Part shown: in pieces, positions 1 to 5,936 of the stretch
Numbering within the stretch: the stretch's first letter is position 1
Layout of the letters: every line of letters begins with the position of its first letter
Source of the DNA: DASSWG01 sp035704905
GTDB taxonomy: Bacteria > Bacteroidota > Bacteroidia > Flavobacteriales > Flavobacteriaceae
Reading direction: 5' to 3'
Length of the DNA stretch: 11,221 bases
Assembly (NCBI GenBank): GCA_035704905.1
Contig: DASSWN010000035.1
Coordinates: 1-11,221 of the forward strand
The notes under the pieces: model-generated
The model's input: only the letters and a program-made list of their open reading frames with translations
Told to the model about the DNA's origin: nothing
Database searches by the model: none
Translations under genes and position numbers: made by a program

Positions 1-127
1 TGACATTATGATACCGATGGCCATACCAAGCTTTGGCGGAATGCTCATCGCCCTCATTACCCTGTTCGTAGTGCCGGTATTGTTCAGTATGAAAAAGGAA
101 TTTCAACTAAAAAGAACTCAAAAATGA
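1..127 (+). CDS. CusA/CzcA-family RND heavy-metal efflux pump, C-terminal end (partial)
   Basis: Only the last 41 codons are present, read in the frame starting at base 2 and ending in TGA at 125-127. The peptide contains PMAIPSFGGM followed by a hydrophobic stretch ending VVPVLFSMKKE, then a short charged tail. This is the usual last transmembrane helix and cytoplasmic tail of HME-type RND pumps, the inner-membrane proton-driven part of Cus/Czc systems that export Cu(I)/Ag(I) or divalent metals. The stop overlaps the start of the next gene (ATGA at 124-127), so the two are translationally coupled. The downstream HMBD/DUF3347 adaptor favours copper/silver over zinc/cobalt as substrate; that is inference, because the substrate-determining residues lie outside the window. 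Confidence 0.85.
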   Translation, partial: DIMIPMAIPSFGGMLIALITLFVVPVLFSMKKEFQLKRTQK

Positions 128-1335
128 AAAATACAGTCATAATAATAAGTTTTTTATTTATTTCTTGATTTGCTAAAGCCCAGGTTTTGGAAGACCTTAT
201 ACAGGAAGCATTTACCAACAGTCCCGAAATCCAAAAGTTTGATGTGCAATATAAAATTGCTTCCGAAAAAGTAAATGAAGCCAATTTTTTGCCGAATACC
301 GATTTTAATTTTGGATATATGGCAATAGCTCCCGAAATGGAAATGCCGATGGAACGGTTTAGGGCGTCTGTAATGCAAATGCTGCCCTGGTTTGGAACTA
401 TATCCGCGAGGGAAAATTATGCCGAATCAATGGCCGAAGCCCAATATGTAGAAGTGGTCATCGCAAAGCGAAAACTCGCGCTTTCCATTTCCCAACTCTA
501 TTATCAGCTTTACGAAATCAGGGCCAAACAGGACGTACTTGATGAAAATATTGCCCTTTTGCAAACTTATGAACGTTTGGCACTGAATTCTTTGGAAGTA
601 GGCAAGGCATCGGCAGTAGATGTTTTGCGGTTGCAGATTAGACAGAATGAGTTAAGACAGCAAAAGGAAGTATTGGTTCAGGTAAACAAAGGCATTCAGG
701 CTGCTGTCAATAGTTTGATGAACCGCCCATATGATAAAGAGGTGGTTGTGGTTGCGTCTTTGGAAATTCTTGAAGAGGAGAACCTTTATAATTATGAAAG
801 CTTGGATGTAAATCCCGAGCTGCTCAAATACGATAAACTGTATCAATCTGTGGAGCAGGCAGAGGCGCTAAACCAAAAGGAAAGTGCACCAATGCTTGGG
901 TTTGGAGTGGAATATATCAATCAGGAAAACAGCCCGATGATAACCAGTCCTTTTAAAGATATGGTGATGCCGATGGTTTCCCTGTCCATTCCCATCTTCA
1001 ACAATAGATATAGGTCCCAAACCCGGCAAAACGAATTGCGGAAACAGGAGATTCAATTTCAGAAAGAAGAGCGCTTGAATGTTTTAAAAGCCGATTTGTC
1101 CAAGGCAATATCGCAACAGAATCAGGCGCGCATACAATTCGCTACTCAAAAGCAGAACCTGAAACAAGCTGAAGATGCCGAAGAAATTTTAATCAAAAAT
1201 TACGAAACGGGAACCATTGATTTTAAAGATGTACTGGATATTCAGGAATTGCAATTGAAATTCCAAACGGCGCAAATCAAGAGCATAACAATGTATTATG
1301 TGCAGGCGGCAATTATCAATTATTTAACCAATTAA
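124..1335 (+). CDS. TolC/CusC-family outer membrane efflux protein, interrupted by TGA in its signal peptide
   Basis: This would be the outer-membrane channel of the tripartite metal pump. From the ATG at 124, overlapping the pump stop codon, the reading is MKNTVIIISFLFIS, then TGA at 166-168, then FAKAQVLEDL in the same frame. The two halves together make a normal lipophilic signal peptide with a signal-peptidase-like AKAQ site. The body from 187 is intact for 382 codons. It has the two coiled-coil/beta-barrel repeats of the OEP family: alpha-helical stretches rich in E, Q, K and A (for example QLYYQLYEIRAKQ), LEVGKASAVDVLRLQ in the first repeat and YETGTIDFKDVLDIQELQL in the second. Full length would be about 403 residues, normal for the family. 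A TTG at 187 is the only near start after the stop; the first ATG is at 319. Any product from either would lack the export signal. Either this is a recent nonsense mutation (TGG to TGA would restore Trp), an error in the sequence, or readthrough. Confidence 0.85.
166..168 (+). other. In-frame TGA within the signal peptide of the efflux channel gene
   Basis: Reading from the ATG at 124 in codons gives a TGA after 14 residues. The frame on both sides is the same as the long downstream ORF, and the residues on both sides belong to one signal peptide. A single G-to-A change from TGG would explain it. There is no shift of frame. Confidence 0.85.
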
Positions 1336-1388
1336 ACAACAACTTTTCACAACAACTCAATAAACCATAAACCTTAAAATGCTGAACA

Positions 1389-1880
1389 ATGGAAAACAAC
1401 AAAATGAAACACGACAAAAAAAACAATGACAACTATACCCGATTTTTCTTAATGCTGGGAGGATCGTTTATCGCCATGTACATAACGATGTATTTGAACA
1501 CCTATGAAATCGACCATGTTTATTTCAGCCTGACACGATTTTATATGACCTGTTTGGGCATTGCTGCGATGGCCGTAATAATGCTGTCCCTGATGCTCAA
1601 AATGTATAGGAACAAAAAGAAAAATATTGCTATTTATGTGGGCAGTGTGGTATTGTTTATAAGCGCGCTTGGCTTGGTTAGGGCCCAGGCACCCATCATT
1701 GGAGATGTTTTATATATGAGGGCTATGATACCGCATCACTCCATTGCGATTCTAACCAGTAAAAGAGCCGATATAAAGGATCCGGAAGTAAGAAAGTTAG
1801 CGGATGATATTATTGAAGCCCAAGAAAGGGAAATCGCTGAAATGAAAAGGTATATCAAGCGATTGGAAAATAATGATTAA
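1389..1880 (+). CDS. Membrane-anchored DUF305 domain protein
   Basis: A 163-residue protein. After a charged N-terminus there are three predicted membrane segments, at about residues 17-36, 49-71 and 79-97. The C-terminal 60 residues match the DUF305 pattern: a GDVLYMRAMIPHH motif with the His pair at 116-117, then SIAIL, DPEVRKLADDII and a helical EAQEREIAEMKRYI tail. DUF305 is a ferritin-like four-helix-type family often found beside copper resistance genes; the Met/His-rich motif suggests metal binding, but its role is not established. The gene lies 53 bp after the channel gene and 123 bp before the adaptor, all on the + strand, so it is probably part of the same efflux unit. An alternative start at the ATG at 1404 would remove five residues. 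I see no promoter of the TAnnTTTG type just upstream. Confidence 0.8.
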   Translation: MENNKMKHDKKNNDNYTRFFLMLGGSFIAMYITMYLNTYEIDHVYFSLTRFYMTCLGIAAMAVIMLSLMLKMYRNKKKNIAIYVGSVVLFISALGLVRAQAPIIGDVLYMRAMIPHHSIAILTSKRADIKDPEVRKLADDIIEAQEREIAEMKRYIKRLENND

Positions 1881-1943
1881 AATAGTTTATATAAAATAAA
1901 TAACACAAAGTAATCCCAAGCACAACGAGATCGCGGTAAAATA

Positions 1944-1970
1944 CCCCAAAAGGTTTCAAAAACTTTGGGG
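1944..1970 (+). promoter_or_regulatory. Hairpin in the leader of the CusB-like gene
   Basis: CCCCAAA at 1944-1950 pairs perfectly with TTTGGGG at 1964-1970. After a two-base bulge, GTTT (1953-1956) can pair with AAAC (1960-1963) around a CAA loop. The structure sits 33 bp before the ATG of the adaptor gene. It is not followed by a T-run, so it is not a standard intrinsic terminator. It may be an mRNA-processing or stabilising stem between the DUF305 and adaptor cistrons, which is inference. Confidence 0.4.
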
Positions 1971-2003
1971 TTAGGGAAAAGGTTTAAAATCAAAATTATA
2001 ACA

Positions 2004-3725
2004 ATGAAAAAATACATTATTTATATCGCAATTTTAGCCGCAGGACTTGTCCTGGGTTATGTGATCTTTGGAAATTCGAATGACGGAACGTCTAATGCCA
2101 ACACCTCTGGAGTTTCAGAAAACTCCAAAAAAGAAACCCAAATGTGGACCTGCTCAATGCATCCACAGATTATGCAGCCAGAACCGGGTGACTGCCCCAT
2201 TTGCGGAATGGACTTAATTCCCGCAGAATCAGGCGCAGACGGACTGGCGGCGAACGAAATTAAAATGACCGAAAACGCAATGGCACTGGCCAATATTCAA
2301 ACCACTGTCGTGGGAGCCGAAAGGACTGAAAAGGATAATATGATTTCGCTCTCGGGAAAAATTAAAGCGAGCGAAGAAGAAAGCGCCGTCCAAGCCAGTT
2401 ACTTTGACGGCAGGATTGAACGGCTCAACGTTAATTATGAAGGTCAGGAAGTGAGGAAAGGTCAAATATTGGCTACTATTTATGCGCCCAACCTTGTAGC
2501 GGCACAGCAGGAACTTATTACCGCCGCATCGCTCAAAGAATCACAGCCCTCACTATACAAAGCGGTAAGGAACAAACTGAAACTGTGGAAACTCTCGGAA
2601 GCACAAATCAACAGTATCGAGGAATCGGGTAAAGTACGTGAGAACTTTCCCATCTACGCTACGGTATCGGGCACGGTAAGTGAAAAATTGGCATCTGAAG
2701 GCGATTACGTTAAACAGGGGCAGCCCATAGTTAAAGTAAACAATCTAAACACGGTATGGGCAGAATTTGATGCTTATGAGAGTCAGATTTCCCAATTCAA
2801 AAAAGGTCAGAAAATCAAGGTTACTACCAATGCATATCCCAACAAGGAGTTTGATGCCACGATTTCCTTTATAGACCCCGTTTTAAATACCCAGACCAGA
2901 ACCGTAACGGTTCGTGCCAACCTCCAAAATGATAAAGGCATTTTTAAACCCGGAATGTTTGTAACAGGAAAGGTAGAAGGTAAGTCCAACGGTATGGAAT
3001 CACCACTCACTGTTCCTGCAACTGCCGTGATGTGGACCGGCGAACGCTCTTTGGTCTATAGAAAAACCCATCCCAACGAACCTGTTTTTAAAATGCAGGA
3101 AGTAACCCTCGGCAGCCGTACCGGCGATAGTTACACAATAGTTTCGGGTCTTGAAATAGGAGATGAAGTTGTTACTAACGGCACATTTACCGTAGATGCA
3201 GCGGCCCAATTGCAGGGCAAGAAATCGATGATGAACCAAAAGGAATCGAATAGTGATAAAGGTTCAATGGAGGATATGAAAATGGAACTGCCAAACAAGG
3301 TTCAAAATCTTCTTATGGAAAGTTTGAAACCTTATTTACAGATGAAGAATGCTTTTGTAGAGAGTGATGCAAAAAAAGTATCAGCTTTTGCGAAGTCCAC
3401 CTTGCAAAAAATAAACGCGATTCCAAATTCAAAATTGGGAAAGATGGAAAAAATGCACCTCGGCAAAATAGAAAGGATGTTGAAAGCCATTGCCGAAAAT
3501 GATGACATTGAAAACCAACGCAGTCATTTTGTAATCCTTAACCAAAACATGGTGCCTTTGGTGGTAAATATTGAAGCCGCAGATCAACAACTTTATATTC
3601 AAAATTGCCCAATGGCCAATAACAACAACGGGGCTTTCTGGATAAGCACAGAAAAAGAAATCAGAAATCCTTATTATGGAGATGCTATGTTGACTTGCGG
3701 TAGTGTAATTGATTCTCTTCAGTGA
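2004..3725 (+). CDS. CusB-like RND periplasmic adaptor with HMBD and DUF3347 domains
   Basis: The membrane-fusion/adaptor subunit that links the RND pump to the outer-membrane channel and hands metal to the pump. From the ATG at 2004 it has 573 residues. Residues 1-23 are an N-terminal signal-anchor. A heavy-metal-binding motif follows, with C50-S-M-H-P54 and C64-P-I-C67-G-M. The barrel-sandwich/lipoyl region includes YFDGRIERLNVNYEGQEVRKG and later ATVSGTVSEKLASEGDYVKQG. Then come the beta-barrel (TVWAEFDAYESQI) and the membrane-proximal domain (GERSLVYRK to TNGTFTVDAA). From about 433 to the end is a DUF3347 domain with the typical YIQNCPMANNNNGAFW and NPYYGDAMLTCG segments, whose Cys and Met residues are likely Cu(I) ligands. 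A longer TTG start at 1965 falls inside a hairpin and adds a non-signal peptide, so I reject it. Placing the adaptor last, after the pump and channel, is less usual than first. Confidence 0.93.
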   Translation: MKKYIIYIAILAAGLVLGYVIFGNSNDGTSNANTSGVSENSKKETQMWTCSMHPQIMQPEPGDCPICGMDLIPAESGADGLAANEIKMTENAMALANIQTTVVGAERTEKDNMISLSGKIKASEEESAVQASYFDGRIERLNVNYEGQEVRKGQILATIYAPNLVAAQQELITAASLKESQPSLYKAVRNKLKLWKLSEAQINSIEESGKVRENFPIYATVSGTVSEKLASEGDYVKQGQPIVKVNNLNTVWAEFDAYESQISQFKKGQKIKVTTNAYPNKEFDATISFIDPVLNTQTRTVTVRANLQNDKGIFKPGMFVTGKVEGKSNGMESPLTVPATAVMWTGERSLVYRKTHPNEPVFKMQEVTLGSRTGDSYTIVSGLEIGDEVVTNGTFTVDAAAQLQGKKSMMNQKESNSDKGSMEDMKMELPNKVQNLLMESLKPYLQMKNAFVESDAKKVSAFAKSTLQKINAIPNSKLGKMEKMHLGKIERMLKAIAENDDIENQRSHFVILNQNMVPLVVNIEAADQQLYIQNCPMANNNNGAFWISTEKEIRNPYYGDAMLTCGSVIDSLQ

Positions 3726-3728
3726 TCA

Positions 3729-3926
3729 ATGTTGAAATCAGCATCAGTTATTATAGATAGTAGCAGTTTCAGAATAATAGGGGGAGAGGGTCTTGGTGAA
3801 TTTTTCATAATCGTCATATATGGAGATTCTATTTGGGTACCGATTCTTTTAAGCAATATTGACGATTATATTAAGAATGAAAGTTATGTTGGCATAGGCA
3901 AAATAACAGGGAGAAAGACAAATTAA
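3729..3926 (+). CDS. Small hypothetical protein after the efflux adaptor
   Basis: A 65-codon ORF starting with ATG three bases after the stop of the adaptor gene. I do not recognise the product. It has a hydrophobic centre (FFIIVIYGDSIWVPILL) followed by a polar tail ending GIGKITGRKTN. There is no clear signal peptide or known motif. The tight spacing supports translation as the last cistron of the efflux unit, but the ORF could also be chance or the remnant of a larger gene at the edge of an inserted segment. It lies between the adaptor gene and the end of mnmE. Confidence 0.3.
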   Translation: MLKSASVIIDSSSFRIIGGEGLGEFFIIVIYGDSIWVPILLSNIDDYIKNESYVGIGKITGRKTN

Positions 3927-3976
3927 AATCCTTTTAATAAACAAAATAAAGGTTTAGGTTAGCAAGGGAAATGTAA

Positions 3977-3994
3977 TTACTTCCCGATACAAAA
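3977..3994 (-). other. Possible island attachment site at the 3' end of mnmE
   Basis: On the - strand the last six codons of mnmE read TTTTGTATCGGGAAGTAA. From memory, the SGI1-type island site in enterobacterial trmE/mnmE is TTCTGTATTGGGAAGTAA; that differs at two of 18 positions. Just outside the gene the site sits in an imperfect palindrome, GGGAA (3966-3970) and TTCCC (3981-3985) around the perfect palindrome GTAATTAC (3973-3980). A metal-resistance cluster directly abuts it. Most of the identity follows from conservation of the MnmE C-terminus (FCIGK), so use as an attachment site is only inferred. No integrase and no second copy of the site are in the window. Confidence 0.35.
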
Positions 3995-5341
3995 CTTCCC
4001 AAAAATTGTTCCCAGAATATCGCGGTCCACTTCTACCTGTCCGGTGATGCTGGCGAGATGGTTAAGCGCTTGGCGAATGTCCACGGCCAAAAGGTCGCCA
4101 CTAAGATTGCATTCCATTCCTTCCTCAATGATGGTGAGGCTTTCCATCGTCTTTTGTAAGGCCTCTTTGTGGCGGGCGTTGGTGACGATGGTGTTTTCTG
4201 TGGAAATGCTCTCACCGATAGCTTGATCGAACATTAATTGTTTAAGTTCATCAATTCCTGTTTTTTCCTTGGCGGAAATGGAGACGAACCCTGAGTGATG
4301 AGCGGTGAGTGGTGAGTGGTGCGAAGCTAAATCGGTTTTATTGTAAACGACTATTGTTTTTTCGCTCCACTTTTTTAACCAGTCGAACTCTTCTTGAATT
4401 TCTTGTGAAACATCAATTAAATGCAAAATGACATCCGCTTTTTCGGCATTATCTTTACTTCGCTGAATACCGAGGTTTTCAATTTTATCCGAACTATGTT
4501 CTCGGATTCCGGCTGTATCGATCAAACGAAACAAAACACCGTTTATATTCAAACTTTCTTCAATCGTGTCGCGTGTGGTACCGGCAATGTCGCTTACAAT
4601 AGCGCGTTCCTCGTTCAAAAGTGCGTTCAGCAAGGTGCTTTTTCCTGCGTTGGGCGCACCGATAATTGCGACCCGAACGCCGTTTTTAATGGCATTTCCC
4701 AGTTGAAATGAGTCCAATAATTCTTGGGTTTCCTGTTTGAGGTTATGGATAAGGTTTCGAAATTCGCTCCGATCCGCAAATTCCACATCTTCCTCGGAAA
4801 AGTCAAGCTCAAGTTCGATCAAGGCGGCAAAATTGATCAATTTTTCGCGCAGTTGTTTCAAATCGTGCGAAAATCCGCCACGCAATTGTTTTAGGGCTGT
4901 TTGTTTGGCAGCTTCGCTATCTGCTGCGATCAAATCGGCCACGGCTTCGGCTTGGCTTAAATCCATTTTTCCATTTAAAAAAGCACGCTGGGTAAATTCC
5001 CCCGGATTCGCCAATCTCGCTCCTTTTTCAATTAAAAGTTGAAGAATTTCCCCTTGAATAAAACCACTGCCGTGACAAGAAATTTCCACGCTGTTTTCAC
5101 CGGTGTAGGATTTGGTTCCTTTAAAAACGGAAACCAAAACTTCATCGATTAAAGTTTCATTTCTGAAAATTTCACCGAAAACCAACCGATGCGATTCGGT
5201 TTCAAGAAGGTTTTTTTTGCTTTTCGCCACAAAAATCGAATCCACCAAACGAATGGAATCTTCACCGGAAACGCGAATAACCGCAATGGCACTTTTTCCC
5301 GGTGAGGTGGCCAAAGCTACAATGGTATCGGTTGAAATCAT
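3977..5341 (-). CDS. mnmE: tRNA uridine-5-carboxymethylaminomethyl(34) synthesis GTPase MnmE (TrmE)
   Basis: With MnmG, this cytoplasmic GTPase modifies the wobble uridine of certain tRNAs (cmnm5U34), using a folate one-carbon unit. The 454 residues show the N-terminal folate-binding domain (from ISTDTIVALATSPGKSAIAVIR), the CHGS and NPGEFTQRAFLNGKMDL motifs, and a helical domain. An inserted G domain carries G1 GAPNAGKS (228-235), G2 GTTRD (254-258), G3 DTAG (275-278), G4 NKTD (334-337) and G5 SAK (356-358). The C-terminus is FGKFCIGK with the catalytic Cys451. Everything needed for activity is present and the length is normal. The odd part is the G4-G5 linker, where residues 341-350 (HHSPLTAHHS) are encoded by a tandem heptamer array. 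A -7 box lies almost on the start codon, suggesting a very short leader. The gene is divergent from the DUF4870 gene. Confidence 0.97.
   Translation of the reverse strand: MISTDTIVALATSPGKSAIAVIRVSGEDSIRLVDSIFVAKSKKNLLETESHRLVFGEIFRNETLIDEVLVSVFKGTKSYTGENSVEISCHGSGFIQGEILQLLIEKGARLANPGEFTQRAFLNGKMDLSQAEAVADLIAADSEAAKQTALKQLRGGFSHDLKQLREKLINFAALIELELDFSEEDVEFADRSEFRNLIHNLKQETQELLDSFQLGNAIKNGVRVAIIGAPNAGKSTLLNALLNEERAIVSDIAGTTRDTIEESLNINGVLFRLIDTAGIREHSSDKIENLGIQRSKDNAEKADVILHLIDVSQEIQEEFDWLKKWSEKTIVVYNKTDLASHHSPLTAHHSGFVSISAKEKTGIDELKQLMFDQAIGESISTENTIVTNARHKEALQKTMESLTIIEEGMECNLSGDLLAVDIRQALNHLASITGQVEVDRDILGTIFGKFCIGK
4293..4320 (+). repeat. Four tandem degenerate heptamers inside mnmE
   Basis: On the + strand the units are GAGTGAT, GAGCGGT, GAGTGGT and GAGTGGT, with no gap (28 bp). 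On the coding strand they encode the His/Ser-rich stretch HHSPLTAHHS between motifs G4 and G5 of MnmE. The reading frame is kept. The unit size matches two further arrays at 5366-5466 and 5908-5935. Confidence 0.75.
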
Positions 5342-5345
5342 TTTG

Positions 5346-5353
5346 CAAAGGTA
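5346..5353 (-). promoter_or_regulatory. -7 box for mnmE
   Basis: On the - strand the sequence TACCTTTG matches the Bacteroidota -7 consensus TAnnTTTG and lies only four bases before the mnmE ATG. This implies a leaderless or near-leaderless transcript. No TTG is visible at the expected -33 distance; that place is occupied by the heptamer-type repeat, which starts about 13 bp further upstream. Confidence 0.5.
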
Positions 5354-5365
5354 CTTGGTTTATTC

Positions 5366-5466
5366 GATGATTTGGTGATTTGGTGATCGGTGATGCTTTT
5401 TTGCCGACGACTTACGACCAATGACTTAAAAACCGATCACCCAATTACCGATTCACTAAATCACGG
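5366..5466. repeat. Intergenic array of 7-8 bp units forming an imperfect inverted repeat
   Basis: The left arm (5368-5394) is built of units such as GATTTGGT, GATTTGGT and GATCGGT. The right arm (5432-5464) holds their complements, such as ACCGATC and ACCGATT. GGTGATCGGT at 5382-5391 pairs perfectly with ACCGATCACC at 5432-5441, and pairing extends outward imperfectly. The loop holds three more heptamers: ACGACTT, ACGACCA and ATGACTT (5407-5427). The element lies between the divergent mnmE and DUF4870 genes, where no terminator is needed, so a terminator role is unlikely. It resembles a dispersed intergenic repeat, possibly mobile. Confidence 0.65.
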
Positions 5467-5541
5467 ATATTATGTAACAAATTGAACTATAAAGCGTCAA
5501 ATTTAAAACTAATCTTGAAAATTCAACCAATCTTTTAAACT

Positions 5542-5880
5542 ATGCGCGAAGACAGACAATTATTATTACTGACCCATTTGAGCCAACTATTGAATTTGAT
5601 AACCGCAATTGGCGGATTCGTGGTTCCGCTCATAGTTTGGTTAACACAGAAAGAGCAGGTTCGCGATATGGACCACCACGGGAAAATGATTATAAACTTC
5701 CAAATTAGTTTGTTCATTTATACCATTATCAGTATTCCCTTGATATTGCTTTTGGGTTTGGGGATAATTTTGCTCATTATCATCGCAATTGTTGCCTTTG
5801 TTTTTCCAATTATAAATGCCATAAAAGTGAGCAACGGACAGGAACCGGTTTATCCGCTAAGTTTTCAATTTTTGAAATGA
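5542..5880 (+). CDS. DUF4870 domain small membrane protein
   Basis: 112 residues, unknown function, inner membrane. The sequence fits the DUF4870 (Tic20-like) pattern: LLTHLSQLL near the N-terminus, GGFVVPLIVWLTQKEQ, then MDHHGKMIINFQIS followed by a long hydrophobic region. I see a membrane segment at about residues 15-34 and two closely spaced ones at about 53-95, with a short polar C-terminus (NGQEPVYPLSFQFLK). It starts at the ATG at 5542, in a T/A-rich stretch without a Shine-Dalgarno sequence. A weak -7-like TAATCTTG lies at 5510-5517. It is divergent from mnmE and convergent with dnaN, so it is probably transcribed alone. Confidence 0.85.
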   Translation: MREDRQLLLLTHLSQLLNLITAIGGFVVPLIVWLTQKEQVRDMDHHGKMIINFQISLFIYTIISIPLILLLGLGIILLIIIAIVAFVFPIINAIKVSNGQEPVYPLSFQFLK

Positions 5881-5907
5881 GGCCTTAGGCTGTACGCTTT
5901 ATAACCC

Positions 5908-5935
5908 AACTGCCAATTGCCACCGCTTACTGAAC
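5908..5935 (+). repeat. Four degenerate heptamers next to the dnaN stop codon
   Basis: Read in sevens, the + strand gives AACTGCC, AATTGCC, ACCGCTT and ACTGAAC, and ends one base before the complement of the dnaN stop. It is the same unit size and total length (28 bp) as the array in mnmE, though with different units. It lies in the 56 bp gap between the convergent DUF4870 and dnaN genes. The units are more divergent than in the other two arrays. Confidence 0.45.
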
Positions 5936-5936
5936 A

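Noticed and set aside
1965..2003. Upstream TTG start for the CusB-like gene
   Set aside because: It lies in the right arm of a hairpin and adds a basic peptide before a clear signal-anchor that begins at the ATG at 2004.
3930..3952. CCTTT...AAAGG stem as a terminator of the efflux unit
   Set aside because: Five weak pairs with a 13-base loop and no T-run; too poor to call.
4421..4711. 96-codon frame opposite mnmE
   Set aside because: It is antisense to the MnmE G domain, with no upstream signal and an implausible composition.
5366..5466. CRISPR-like array
   Set aside because: The units are 7-8 bp, contiguous and degenerate, with no spacers of constant length and no cas genes nearby.
5882..5890. 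GCCTTAGGC hairpin as a terminator between DUF4870 and dnaN
   Set aside because: The stem is only three pairs with no T-run on either strand.
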